From assembly GCA_040756055.1 (NCBI GenBank), contig JBFLZR010000001.1:313849-377848 (forward strand): a stretch of 64,000 bases of DNA. The letters are read 5' to 3'. The stretch comes from Candidatus Zixiibacteriota bacterium. Lineage in GTDB: Bacteria; Zixibacteria; MSB-5A5; GN15; FEB-12. Below the pieces are notes generated by a model that saw nothing but the letters and a program-made list of their open reading frames with translations, did not search any database and had not been told where the DNA came from. Numbering within the stretch: position 1 is the first letter of the stretch; each line of letters starts with the position of its first letter. The translations under genes and the position numbers were made by a program. Below, one piece after another: positions 34,926 to 44,090 of this stretch.

Positions 34926-36790
34926 CGCGCCGAAGCCTTGTGTTTTTTCAGGTAAACCGACAACACCGCGATATCCCCCGGTGTCACCCCCTCGATCCGC
35001 CCCGCCTGGCCCAACGATGATGGCCGGAATTTGCGGAATTTCTCCAGCGCCTCCCGCTTGAGCCCTTTTATATCATCAAAAGAGAAACTCTCCGGAATCT
35101 TCTCGCTCTCCGTACGTTTGAATTTCTCGATCTCCCGAAGTTGCTTGTCGACGTATCCCCGGTATCTGATAGCTATAGCCGCCCTCTCCAGAACCTCCGG
35201 ATTGTCAGAGAACTCACCATCGAATTTCGCCAGATAGGGAAGAGCCTCCTTAATAGTCACCCCCGGCTGTTTCAGCAGCTCCTCAAGACTGATCGATTCC
35301 TTCTTCTGAAACCGCGCCCCCAGCGCGCCTATCTCGGACACCCGGAGACGCTTCTTGCGAAGTAACTGGATCTCCTCCTGAGTGGCTTTCTGAAGCTCCT
35401 CAAACGCCGTGAACTCACTATCATCAATAAGGTTATAACGCTTTGCGTACCTGTTAAGTCGGTCCCTGGCATTATCTTCCCGGAGCGCCAGACGATACTC
35501 CGCCCGCGAAGTAAACAGCCGATACGGCTCAGTAGTCGACCGGGTCGTGAGATCATCGATCATAACTCCGATATAAGCCTCCGACCTATCCAGCACCAGC
35601 GGCTCCTCACCCTCAATTCGCAAAACCGCGTTGATTCCAGCCATCAAGCCCTGACCGGCAGCTTCTTCGTACCCCGATGTACCATTAATCTGGCCGGCGA
35701 AAAACAACCCCGCCAAACGACGGGTCTCCAGTGATGGCTTTATCTGGTAGGCCGGGCAGTAGTCATATTCGATAGCATAGCCAGGCCGGGTAATTTTCAC
35801 CCTTTCAAGTCCAACCACTGTCCGAATGCTTTTGTATTGAATCTCCTCGGGGAGCGCGGTCGAAAACCCATTGGGATATATCTCGTTAGTGCCGTTTCCT
35901 TCAGGCTCGAGAAAAATCTGATGGCGCTCTTTGTCAGCAAACCGGAAAAATTTATCCTCTATTGATGGGCAATATCTTGGCCCTCTGGAGTTGATTTGGC
36001 CGGAAAATATCGGCGACAATTTGGAATTGGCTGAGACCAGCTCCTTCGTTGCCTCGGTCGTGTAAGTCAGGTGACACGGTGTCTGCTCGAATGATTCCCT
36101 GGTCGACCGATACGAAAACAAGGGGAGAGGCTCCTCGCCCGGCTGAATCTCGCATTTCGACCAGTCGATCGTGTCGCCGTCAAGGCGGGGAGGAGTACCG
36201 GTCTTGAGACGCCCTACCTCAAACCCCAAACTCGTTAGTGACTCGGAAAGCTTGTACGCCGCATTCTCACCCATTCGGCCCGCTTTGATCTTCTTTTCGC
36301 CGATATGAATAAGCCCGCCCAAAAAAGTCCCGGAGCAAATGATAACGGCCCGGGAGATAATCACCTGTCCCGACTCAGTTCTGACTCCGGTGACTGTGCC
36401 ATTGCTGTTAAGTATTTCCCCCGCAACACCTTCAACGACGTTTACATTCGCTGTCCAGCCGACAAAATTTACGATATACTCGTTGTATTTAATCCGATCG
36501 GCCTGTACCCGGGTCGACCAGACCGCCGGCCCTCGCGACAGGTTGAGACGCCGGAACTGAATCCCGGTAGTATCGGTCGCCATGCCCATCACGCCCCCGA
36601 GGGCATCGATCTCTTTCACCAGATGCGACTTGCCGATCCCGCCCACGGCCGGATTGCACGACATGAGGGCGAGCTTCGATGAATCCATCGTGACAATTGC
36701 CGCAGTCCTGCCCATGCGGGCCACCGCCAGGGCCGCCTCGACTCCGGCATGACCGCCGCCAACCACTATGACATCATAATCGTAAGTCAT
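34922..36790 (-). CDS. mnmG: tRNA uridine-5-carboxymethylaminomethyl modification enzyme MnmG (GidA)
   Basis: The 622-aa protein has the FAD-binding GGGHAGVEAA near the N-terminus, the PRYCPSIEDK motif, and the conserved C-terminal domain (YRGYVDKQ). With MnmE it installs the cmnm5 group on wobble uridine U34. The usual partner gene, mnmE, is about 2.3 kb upstream but separated by two plus-strand lipoprotein genes. Rather than starting after mnmE, this gene probably has its own promoter in the spacer that holds the second parS. Confidence 0.97.
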   Translation of the reverse strand: MTYDYDVIVVGGGHAGVEAALAVARMGRTAAIVTMDSSKLALMSCNPAVGGIGKSHLVKEIDALGGVMGMATDTTGIQFRRLNLSRGPAVWSTRVQADRIKYNEYIVNFVGWTANVNVVEGVAGEILNSNGTVTGVRTESGQVIISRAVIICSGTFLGGLIHIGEKKIKAGRMGENAAYKLSESLTSLGFEVGRLKTGTPPRLDGDTIDWSKCEIQPGEEPLPLFSYRSTRESFEQTPCHLTYTTEATKELVSANSKLSPIFSGQINSRGPRYCPSIEDKFFRFADKERHQIFLEPEGNGTNEIYPNGFSTALPEEIQYKSIRTVVGLERVKITRPGYAIEYDYCPAYQIKPSLETRRLAGLFFAGQINGTSGYEEAAGQGLMAGINAVLRIEGEEPLVLDRSEAYIGVMIDDLTTRSTTEPYRLFTSRAEYRLALREDNARDRLNRYAKRYNLIDDSEFTAFEELQKATQEEIQLLRKKRLRVSEIGALGARFQKKESISLEELLKQPGVTIKEALPYLAKFDGEFSDNPEVLERAAIAIRYRGYVDKQLREIEKFKRTESEKIPESFSFDDIKGLKREALEKFRKFRPSSLGQAGRIEGVTPGDIAVLSVYLKKHKASAR

Positions 36791-36876
36791 TGATCAATTC
36801 CCTAAACAACGGTCTGCAATAAACTGTTCAAGGCGCGAATTGGCAACACAAATCGGTCCCATGCGGGTTCTGGCCG

Positions 36877-36892
36877 TGTTTCACGTGTAACA
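36877..36892. other. parS: Second parS-like site upstream of mnmG
   Basis: TGTTTCACGTGTAACA differs from the perfect palindrome at one position (T for A at position 13). It lies in the divergent spacer between mnmG and the first lipoprotein gene, 2.1 kb from the first parS. Confidence 0.75.
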
Positions 36893-37036
36893 CAATTGAC
36901 GTGGTGCCTGTACCCTTTGCCTTTTAACGTGGACGTCCAGCCGAAAACCAACGAGTGGCTGCAAAAATTGTTGATAAATTTCACGCGGCGTTGAATCTTC
37001 CGATAGAACAGACCTGAAACCGAGGGGAGATTTCTT

Positions 37037-37909
37037 TTGAATTACCTAAGCCTGAAATGCGTATCGGCAATTGCGATGCTTTTTACCGTACAGTTGATGT
37101 TGGCATCGTGCTGGGCCGGCAATTCATCCGGAGATTCTGAAGAAACACCGTCGGTACCGGGGAGCGACTACTCTGCAATTGACATCTGGTGCGGCCCTCA
37201 CAGCGAGGCATTGATTGTTGATCCATGGGGCCGTCGAATCGGCCTGGATCTTGTAACGGGTACTTCGTATCAGGAAGTACCGGACGCTTCGTACTATCCG
37301 CGCTACATTGAAAGCTCAGAAAGCTTGAGCGGGCCGGAGGTAAAGGAACTGCATATTCTTGGACCTGCAGATGGGGATTACAGATTGACCGTTACTGCAA
37401 CGCGCGACAGCGTTGGCAGTCCTTACAAATCAAGTAGTGCATCCATCGAGTGTTATTACTCCGACGATGATGCGCGCGACGTCACCGGTAGGGACTTCAG
37501 AAGTATCGAAATGGCAATTGGTGAGGTACACAGCTTCATCATACATTTCGACAAAACCCCGAGTGGGAAATCCTTTGTCACTGGCGGCCTTGTTGGTGGC
37601 GACGAGTCGGCAGAAATCGACCAGCTTCTATCGTATGTGAACATAACCAAAGCGAAGACCGAGTTGCCGTCCGGCACTGACAGCACCGATCTGTTTATAA
37701 TTTACGGCGACGCCATTCTTGCCGAATCATTTAAGGCCGTGTTGAATGAACTGGATATATCAAATCTGTTCACTCCGGTAGCTGGCGGGCACGAGGTGGT
37801 GCGACTCCCTGTCGCGGCCGGAAAAAACGTGCTGACCTTGTCTGTCCTGGGAAATGTGGCTGAAGAAGAAATAACCGATACCGACTTTCTGGAATTTATT
37901 GTTAAATAG
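37037..37909 (+). CDS. Lipoprotein of unknown function, tandem paralogue 1
   Basis: The 290-aa product starts with TTG at 37037; GGGGAG lies 7-8 nt upstream. A signal peptide ends in the lipobox LMLASC. The rest is a mainly beta protein with no recognised motif. A segment around LIVDPWGRRIGLDLVTG is shared in altered form with the next gene (LITDAQGRRVGFDSQTG). The last about 110 residues (VTGGLVGG to the end) are very close to those of the next gene. It is placed between mnmE and mnmG on the opposite strand. Confidence 0.75.
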   Translation: MNYLSLKCVSAIAMLFTVQLMLASCWAGNSSGDSEETPSVPGSDYSAIDIWCGPHSEALIVDPWGRRIGLDLVTGTSYQEVPDASYYPRYIESSESLSGPEVKELHILGPADGDYRLTVTATRDSVGSPYKSSSASIECYYSDDDARDVTGRDFRSIEMAIGEVHSFIIHFDKTPSGKSFVTGGLVGGDESAEIDQLLSYVNITKAKTELPSGTDSTDLFIIYGDAILAESFKAVLNELDISNLFTPVAGGHEVVRLPVAAGKNVLTLSVLGNVAEEEITDTDFLEFIVK

Positions 37910-38018
37910 TCCTCAAGCTTGGGGTTTGTAGTATTACACTGCCTTTTAATTGCTGAAGTGGCAGTTGACGAAGCAGCAAAAATGCCCGGCATCAGCTAAA
38001 AAACCCGGGCCCGAGGTG

Positions 38019-38088
38019 CCTCACCTTTTGTGAGGAAGCAAAGATTCTTCTTCGACGAATTGTGAGGTCCCTCCCACCCAAAGGTGGG
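38019..38088 (+). other. Two hairpins between the lipoprotein paralogues
   Basis: CCTCAC...GTGAGG (38019-38035) and CCCACC...GGTGGG (38073-38088) lie in the 212-bp spacer. The second is just upstream of the next gene. They may be a terminator or a processing structure, but no clear T-run follows either. Confidence 0.4.
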
Positions 38089-38121
38089 TCCATGCGTTTG
38101 AAACAATGGGAGAGTGATGTT

Positions 38122-39057
38122 TTGAAAATCAAAGCTTTTTTTCTCGCGAAGTTCTTAATTTGGCTGGTAATCCTATCGTTGAGTCTGGGTTGCCAGGGGA
38201 CTGCCGAAGACCAAACCGATACGCAACAGTCGACCCGAAATACAGCGGATACCGCACGGGTGCCAACAGGTCAGCTTCCTGATGCCCACTTGGCTGAGAC
38301 CGCAAACAGGAAGTCTGTAACGCCCGGCGCCAATGACGTTTCCTCGATCTTTATCGGGTTCGAACTGCCCGGCGAACTGCTCATCACTGATGCGCAGGGC
38401 AGGCGGGTTGGTTTCGATTCGCAGACAGGGGAATCATTCGAGGAAATTCCCAAAGCTTCATATTACAGAGAATATATCGAAGATCCCGACGGCAACGGTG
38501 ACATGGAATCCAAGCACGTGGAGATTATGACGCCCTCAAGTGGCGATTATAAAATAGTCGTGTCGCGTGTCATAGATAGCGCCTATAACATCGGAATTTT
38601 CTGTTACGACTCAAACAAAGGGAGCGCACCCTCCAGGTTCGACTTCAGTGAAATATCTATTCTACCTGCCGCGACTCACGCATACACTCTCGGTTTTGAC
38701 AAGACATCCTCGGCGCAATGCTTTGTCACTGGCGGCCTCGTTGGTGGTGGCGAGTCAATTGAAATTGACAGACTTCTGTCATACGTAAATATCGCCGAAG
38801 CGAAGACTGAGTTGCCACCCGGCACCGACAGCACTGATCTGTTCATAATTTATAGCGATGCCATTCTTGCCGAATCGTTTATGGCTGTGTTGAATGAACA
38901 GGACATATCAAATCTGTTTACTCCGGTGGCTGGCGGACACGAGATAGTGCGACTCCCTGTCGCGGCCGGAAAAAACGTGCTGACCCTCTCTGTCCGGGGG
39001 AAGGTGACAGATGAAGAGTCAACCGATATTGATGAACTGGAATTCAGAGCAGAATGA
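38122..39057 (+). CDS. Lipoprotein of unknown function, tandem paralogue 2
   Basis: The 311-aa product is best started at TTG 38122. GGGAG is 9 nt upstream, and the frame then reads as a normal lipoprotein signal (KIKAFFLAKF ... SLSLGC). Upstream ATG codons in the frame (38062, 38092) would add residues encoded by a hairpin. The C-terminal about 110 residues (VTGGLVGGGES, LLSYVNI, GTDSTDLFIIY, TPVAGGHE) are very similar to paralogue 1, while the N-terminal half is much more diverged. No function can be assigned. Confidence 0.72.
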   Translation: MKIKAFFLAKFLIWLVILSLSLGCQGTAEDQTDTQQSTRNTADTARVPTGQLPDAHLAETANRKSVTPGANDVSSIFIGFELPGELLITDAQGRRVGFDSQTGESFEEIPKASYYREYIEDPDGNGDMESKHVEIMTPSSGDYKIVVSRVIDSAYNIGIFCYDSNKGSAPSRFDFSEISILPAATHAYTLGFDKTSSAQCFVTGGLVGGGESIEIDRLLSYVNIAEAKTELPPGTDSTDLFIIYSDAILAESFMAVLNEQDISNLFTPVAGGHEIVRLPVAAGKNVLTLSVRGKVTDEESTDIDELEFRAE

Positions 39058-39079
39058 GCCGTCATGGCTCAGCACCAAC

Positions 39080-40479
39080 CTACTTGCCAATGCAGAACTT
39101 GGAGAAGATACGGCCGAGGATATCCTCGTTATAGACTTTACCGGTGATTTCATCAATGGCATTGACCGCCTCACGCAAATCAAACGCGGTCAACTCCGGT
39201 GATTCACCCGCCATGATCTTCTTGCGAGCCGACCTCAGCGACTTCACCGCCGATGATAACTTCTGTTTGTGACGGGCCGATGTTACCACCACTCCCGAGG
39301 TAAGATCAGGCAGGTTTTTCTCGATACGCTCGAGTATTGTCTCTCGAAGCTGTTTTATCCCCGCGTTGGTCTTGCACGAAATGGCGATCATGTCCGCCGG
39401 CAATGCCTTTGCGGTGTCCTTGGCGCTCTCGCGCATAACATCTAATTTATTGCCTATCAACAATATCAGGCGATCACCGAGTGCCTCGAGATCGGGGCCA
39501 ACCTGCCGATTCCACCCAGGTTTGGATATATCCACCATCCAGATTACCAGATGCGCCCCAGCGATAATAGCCTTCGATGACTTCTGCCCGGCCCTCTCTA
39601 CAGCCCCGCCGGTCGCACGAAGTCCGGCAGTGTCGATTATATTGACTTTGTAACCACCGAGATCAATCCACTCGGACAGGTAATCGCGCGTCGTCCCCGG
39701 AGTTGGAGTCACAAGAGCTCGCTCCTGACGCAGCAGCAAATTAAACAGCGAAGACTTGCCCGCGTTAGGCCTGCCGGCGATGGCCATCTTAAATCCCTCG
39801 CTGATGATCTGACCACCCTGATAAGTCGCGGCTAACTCACTGATATCAGCCATTATAACATTAATTGCTTCTTCCAGTCTTTGCTTATCGGCCGCTTCAA
39901 CATCTTCTTCGGGATAGTCAACTGAAGCTTCAACATCCGCCAGAATATCTATAAGCTTTTCGCGCAGAGTCGCGACGTGCTGTTGATATTTACCAAGCAG
40001 ATGGTCGCGCGCGGCGTCAAACGATGTTTTCGTATTGGCTGCTATAACTTCGGCTACCGCCTCGGCTTTGGTCAGGTCTATTCTTCCGGCCAGAAACGCC
40101 AGTTTCGTAAACTCGCCCGGTTCGGCCATGCGAGCGCCATCACCGACAATCTCACTCTGGATGAGCTGCACCACCTGGCGACCGCCGTGACAGTATATCT
40201 CAACCTGGTGCTGCCCGGTGTATGATTTGCCCTTCGGCATGTACACCACCAGCACTTCATCGATAACAGCGCCATTGCGATCGACAAAATGCCCGTACCG
40301 CATCAGAAACGGCGAGAACTCGCTGTGGTCGGATGCGATTGGGTTGAAATGACGTTTGAGAATCGACAGGCTGCGGCTGCCGGCGACGCGAAGAGCGGCA
40401 ACGCCGCCCTCGCCGGGAGGAGTTATGACGGCAACGATTGTATCATCGCTGCCGTCGGCATTTTTTTTTTAGCGACCAT
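39080..40479 (-). CDS. mnmE: tRNA modification GTPase MnmE with an apparent frameshift at an A10 tract
   Basis: MnmE binds GTP and works with MnmG on U34 of tRNA. The frame from 40303 encodes 407 aa with Walker A GRPNAGKSS, DTAGLR, NKLD, and the C-terminal CIGK. The family's N-terminal tetrahydrofolate domain continues upstream in the same frame (DDTIVAVITPPGEGG). However, no start codon exists before a stop immediately upstream. ATG at 40479, 4 bp after yidC, is one base out of frame; the tract of ten A residues at 40461-40470 lies between. Adding one base would give a normal 466-aa protein. It is therefore either an assembly or sequencing indel, a real mutation, or slippage during transcription. 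Confidence 0.9.
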
Positions 40480-40483
40480 TGCC

Positions 40484-42205
40484 CTAAGCCGTCTTCACCT
40501 GCGCGTTTTTATTGCTACGTTTGAAAGCGAAATAATCGATCAGCGAAAAGATGGAGAAACACGCCCAGTAGAGCACCAATCCCGCCGCGAATCGATAGAA
40601 AATAAAGCCCATAAACAGCGGCATGATATACATGAACATTTTGTTCTGCTGCGACGACGCCATGGTCAACTTCTGCGAAATATACTGCGCCCCGATCATG
40701 ATAATCACCAGCACGATATACGGGTCGGTGAAACTCGACGCCCCTCTCGAGAGATCGTCGATAAACCACACGAAGGGTGCGTCGCGAAGCAAAATCGTCG
40801 AACGGAAAACCGAAAACAGCGCGAAGAACAGCGGCATCTGCGGAAGCATCGGCAAACATCCCGACATCGGGTTCACCCCGTGCGTCTTGTAAAGCTTCAT
40901 CATCTCCTGATTGAGCGCCTGGGGATTGTTCTTGTGCTTCTTCTTGAGCTCTTCCATTTTCGGCTGAAGTTCTTTCATCGCGTTCATCGACTTGAACGAC
41001 TTCATCGAAAGCGGCATCGTGATCAGCTTGACCGCCAGCGCGAACAGAATAATCACCAGACCGTAATTGGGAATCGCCGAGTACATGCGCGGCAACAACC
41101 AGATTATCGCGATCGCGAACGGCTTGATAATCCATCCCACGTACGGCGTCGTGCCGATACCCAGCATATCCTCAAGGCCAACATCGTAACTCGACAGCAG
41201 CGAGTAACTCATCGGCCCGACAAAAACTTTGAAACTGTCGGCGAACGATGGGTTGATGTTGGAGAACGGTAACTCCATGCCGACCGTGATTTCCCGCATC
41301 TCGATATTGCCTTCGCGCGTCGCGATTTTTTCCTTGATGCCCGAGGCCGACACGCTCTCGGCCACCCGGTTGGTGGGGATCATCACCGCCGCGAAATATT
41401 TCGAACGCACACCCGCCCAGGTCGCACTGCCGGTCATTGACTGCTGAAGACGCCCGTCCTCGAAATCATCGAGTGTCACTCTCGACCCGCCCTGCATGGC
41501 CACCGCTTCCATAGCCTCATAGTCCGTATCGAGCTGCGGCTCCGTTGGATCAAGGGGAGTGTTCCACTTCAGATGATACATCCGATCAAACCCCAGCTGG
41601 TCAAGACCGTTGACCTCCAGGTACAGATCGTAGTGGTATGTGTCGGGATAAAACCGGTAGTGGCGCTTGATCTCACCACCCGATGCGTTCTGATAAGTGT
41701 AGACAATGTCGAGCGGCTCGCGCGAGACAGCGTACTCCCTCGGCGCAAGGTCGCACGAGAAATTGATATTCGAAGTCGAGAACTGACCGCCCGCGAAAGT
41801 GGCTTCGGGGGTAACCCGTCCGGCATCCGGAAGCATCTCTATCAAAGTGTCATTGCGGTAATCATACTCACGCAACCGCAGCGACACCGGCCCACCGCCA
41901 AAGGTACTGAGGGTGATTATATACTTGTCGGTGGTTACGATGACCGTATCGACCTGCGCCGGTTCCACCACTACAGCTTCGACTTTCGCCGCGGTATCGA
42001 CTGCCGCGCGGGTTGTGGTATCGACTGACGACGGAGCAGGCGGTGGCTGTTGAACGACCTGGGTCGTTGTGTCAACGGCCGTTGTGTCCTGAACTGCGGG
42101 CTGTGGCGGGGCAGGTTTATACAGCCCAAGGAACTCCATTATCTGGAAATAAAACAGCAGTACGATCACCAGTGCTGCCACAAGCGCAATTGTCTTCTTA
42201 TCCAA
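40484..42205 (-). CDS. yidC: Membrane protein insertase YidC
   Basis: The 573-aa protein has an N-terminal membrane segment, a Pro/Thr-rich linker, the large periplasmic beta-domain, and the conserved insertase core from about residue 350. That core includes MKSFKSMNAMKELQPKMEEL and NPMSGCLPMLPQMPLFFALF. It inserts membrane proteins alone or with SecYEG. The start is TTG at 42205 with GAGAGG about 10 nt upstream. The product sits between yidD and mnmE in the classic rpmH-rnpA-yidD-yidC-mnmE order; a jag gene is missing. Confidence 0.97.
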   Translation of the reverse strand: MDKKTIALVAALVIVLLFYFQIMEFLGLYKPAPPQPAVQDTTAVDTTTQVVQQPPPAPSSVDTTTRAAVDTAAKVEAVVVEPAQVDTVIVTTDKYIITLSTFGGGPVSLRLREYDYRNDTLIEMLPDAGRVTPEATFAGGQFSTSNINFSCDLAPREYAVSREPLDIVYTYQNASGGEIKRHYRFYPDTYHYDLYLEVNGLDQLGFDRMYHLKWNTPLDPTEPQLDTDYEAMEAVAMQGGSRVTLDDFEDGRLQQSMTGSATWAGVRSKYFAAVMIPTNRVAESVSASGIKEKIATREGNIEMREITVGMELPFSNINPSFADSFKVFVGPMSYSLLSSYDVGLEDMLGIGTTPYVGWIIKPFAIAIIWLLPRMYSAIPNYGLVIILFALAVKLITMPLSMKSFKSMNAMKELQPKMEELKKKHKNNPQALNQEMMKLYKTHGVNPMSGCLPMLPQMPLFFALFSVFRSTILLRDAPFVWFIDDLSRGASSFTDPYIVLVIIMIGAQYISQKLTMASSQQNKMFMYIMPLFMGFIFYRFAAGLVLYWACFSIFSLIDYFAFKRSNKNAQVKTA

Positions 42206-42263
42206 ATCTGTTTACCTCTCAATCCTGCGAATTCAATAACTTGTATACCCGCCGTCGGGCCTC

Positions 42264-42533
42264 TTATTCAACCGGGTCATAGCCGCCCTCGTGCCACGGA
42301 TGGCATCGCAGAAGGCGTCTGGCGCTCATCATCACTCCTTTGAAAGGACCATACTTGCGCAAAGCATCCTCGGCATAATGCGAACAGGTGGGATAAAAAC
42401 GGCAACTGTTGCCTATAACAGGCGACAGGGTGTACCGGTAGATATAGATGGCGAAAATCAGAGGGTAGTTGAGGATGTCTAAGCTTTTACGCCCGATTGC
42501 TGATAGTTTCGAATATTTGACTGATCTCAGCAT
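42264..42533 (-). CDS. yidD: Membrane protein insertion efficiency factor YidD
   Basis: The 89-aa protein has the full family signature: YRYTLSPVIGNSCRFYPTCSHYAEDAL and the CHPWHEGGYDPV end. The start overlaps the end of rnpA by 47 bp; no other in-frame start is available before the conserved region. It assists YidC-dependent insertion at the inner face of the membrane. Confidence 0.93.
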   Translation of the reverse strand: MLRSVKYSKLSAIGRKSLDILNYPLIFAIYIYRYTLSPVIGNSCRFYPTCSHYAEDALRKYGPFKGVMMSARRLLRCHPWHEGGYDPVE

Positions 42534-42834
42534 TGATAATTTCGAAATCGGCCTGGCCGACTTTCTGTTTCGGAAGAATCGCTATGCTCACCGGCTGTTT
42601 GAGCGCGCGTCGGTTGAGTCTAACAGCTTCCCTGACAAGGCGTTTCAGTCTGTTTCTGTCGGCGGCTGAGCCAAACTTGCGGGAAACAAAAACGCCGTAC
42701 CGGAACTCCTCGCTTTTCTCCCACGAAAGAGAAAAATAATCCCCAGAGATTCTCTTTCCTTGTTTCAGAAGGCGGTCGATATCAGCCCGGGATTTCAGGC
42801 TGAGTCTCCGGGGTAATTTATTTCTTCCGAGCAA
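42487..42834 (-). CDS. rnpA: Ribonuclease P protein component
   Basis: The 115-aa protein has the RnpA motif [19 protein letters not shown], which contacts P RNA and the pre-tRNA leader, plus the preceding [10 protein letters not shown] strand. The only suitable start is TTG at 42834, which lies inside the last codons of rpmH (17-bp overlap). The overlap points to translational coupling of ribosomal protein L34 and RNase P protein. Confidence 0.93.
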   Translation of the reverse strand: MLGRNKLPRRLSLKSRADIDRLLKQGKRISGDYFSLSWEKSEEFRYGVFVSRKFGSAADRNRLKRLVREAVRLNRRALKQPVSIAILPKQKVGQADFEIINAEISQIFETISNRA

Positions 42835-42970
42835 CTTTGACAGTCAGTCTTTTTCTGCCCTTCGCACGGCGTCTGGCCAGCACTTTGCGGCCGCCTTTCG
42901 TGGCCATCCGGGCCCGAAAACCGTGGTCATTGAGCATCTTCTCGTTTGAAGGCTGATATGTCCGTTTCAT
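42818..42970 (-). CDS. rpmH: Ribosomal protein bL34
   Basis: The 50-aa protein begins [20 protein letters not shown] and has the [17 protein letters not shown] core of L34, with a slightly longer basic C-terminus than the E. coli protein. GAGGTGAC precedes the ATG, and a sigma70-like promoter lies 32 bp upstream. It is the first gene of the rpmH-rnpA-yidD-yidC-mnmE operon. dnaA, which often lies divergently upstream, is absent here. Confidence 0.97.
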   Translation of the reverse strand: MKRTYQPSNEKMLNDHGFRARMATKGGRKVLARRRAKGRKRLTVKVARKK

Positions 42971-43001
42971 ATTATTGTCACCTCAAAATTCTAAGTTTGC
43001 C

Positions 43002-43029
43002 AATATAACACAATTACAAACATCGTCAA
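43002..43029 (-). promoter_or_regulatory. Sigma70-like promoter of the rpmH operon
   Basis: On the minus strand TTGACG (43029-43024) and TATATT (43007-43002) are separated by 16 bp. Confidence 0.65.
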
Positions 43030-43133
43030 GCAGATTAATCCACCATCAAAACCGGCCTTTTTGATGATTTTCTCGTAAGAAAGTCATATATAATGTAGCA
43101 CGCAGAGCCAATACCGGCAAAAGGAGAATATTT

Positions 43134-43655
43134 ATGGTCAAACGGACCCTGTGGCTTGACCGAAAGTTCAATTTCAATTTCCCGGTCAGCGATTTCCCCT
43201 TCATTATAGAACGTCTCCGCGGCACCCCCGACCGCGCCGAAGCTCTCGTAAAACGCCTCCCGGCCGGGATTTTGACCAAGAAGCCCGAGCGCGGATGGTC
43301 AATTCAGGAGCAAATCGGCCATTTGATTAAAGTCGAGGCGCTACATATTGGCCGTCTGGATGACTACGATGCCGGCCTGGAAAGCCTTCGGGCCGCCGAT
43401 GTCAAAAATGTCCGCACCACCAACGCCGATTTCAATGCCGAGAGTATCGAATGGATCCTGACCGAATTTCGCAAAGTTCGCGAGGCCTTCATCGACCGGC
43501 TGGAGGCTATGGACGAAGCCCGGGCCGCTCGCTCGGCTCATCATCCGCGCCTCGATGTTCCCATGCGGGTGTGCGACATGGCCTTGTTCGCGGCCGAACA
43601 CGATGACTACCATTTCGCCATGATCACGGAATTGGAGCGAAAGTTCGAAGGTTGA
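43134..43655 (+). CDS. DinB-like metal-binding protein
   Basis: The 173-aa protein is a four-helix bundle of the DinB/YfiT type. It starts after AAGGAG. The family metal ligands are visible as His in IGHLIKVEALHI and His in AEHDDYHFAMI. Members include thiol transferases for bacillithiol or mycothiol, but many have no known substrate. It stands alone between the rpmH operon and the repeat region. Confidence 0.8.
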   Translation: MVKRTLWLDRKFNFNFPVSDFPFIIERLRGTPDRAEALVKRLPAGILTKKPERGWSIQEQIGHLIKVEALHIGRLDDYDAGLESLRAADVKNVRTTNADFNAESIEWILTEFRKVREAFIDRLEAMDEARAARSAHHPRLDVPMRVCDMALFAAEHDDYHFAMITELERKFEG

Positions 43656-43670
43656 ATCCGGGTGTTTCGT

Positions 43671-43808
43671 CGTAACGAATAGTCGTATTGCTCGTTGCGG
43701 CAATTTGGCTTCGTTTCTTAATTCTTGCTGTAACCCCTCACCCCGGCCCTCTCCCGGAGGGCGAGGGAGAAAGAGGCGTGATGTCGCGTTTGATAAATCA
43801 AACGCCTA
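43671..43808. repeat. Dispersed 138-bp repeat, copy 1
   Basis: This copy and 44091-44228 differ at two positions by eye and lie exactly 420 bp apart in the same orientation. Each contains a hairpin with CCCTCTCCCGGAGGGCGAGGG and the palindrome GCGTTTGATAAATCAAACGC (or its T variant). A related inverted copy lies at 62659-62765. Confidence 0.9.
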
Positions 43809-44090
43809 CCATCAACGCCTATGGCGCTCGATTAATCCAGTGCCTGGTGCCCGGTGATTCTTCAGATGTTGTGCCCGGTGAATCTTCAGATTCACCGGGT
43901 TCCAAATTTGGCTTCGTTTCGCCTTTTTTGTGTAGTGACGAGGCGAAAAACCGTAGCCGAGTCATTCCGTTGAAAACTTCCGAGTCCCGCAAGGCGGGGA
44001 CGGAATCCAGCAAGTATCGTAGGGGTTCAAAATTTTGAACCCCTACGAAAGGTGTGTCAGGGCCAAAGCAAGTTTGACCCTGCCACCCGC
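43809..44090. repeat. Palindromic repeats between the two 138-bp copies
   Basis: The segment has no gene. It contains a palindrome at 43874-43899 (CCCGGTGAATC...GATTCACCGGG), which recurs at 62464-62489. A perfect 30-bp palindrome at 44018-44047 recurs near 62378-62409. A sequence at 44056-44089 (GGGCCAAAGCAAGTTTGACC) recurs in inverted form at about 62600-62634. Confidence 0.8.

Noticed and set aside
42971-43133. oriC upstream of rpmH
   Set aside because: The usual place, but no DnaA box or dnaA gene is found; only a sigma70-like promoter.
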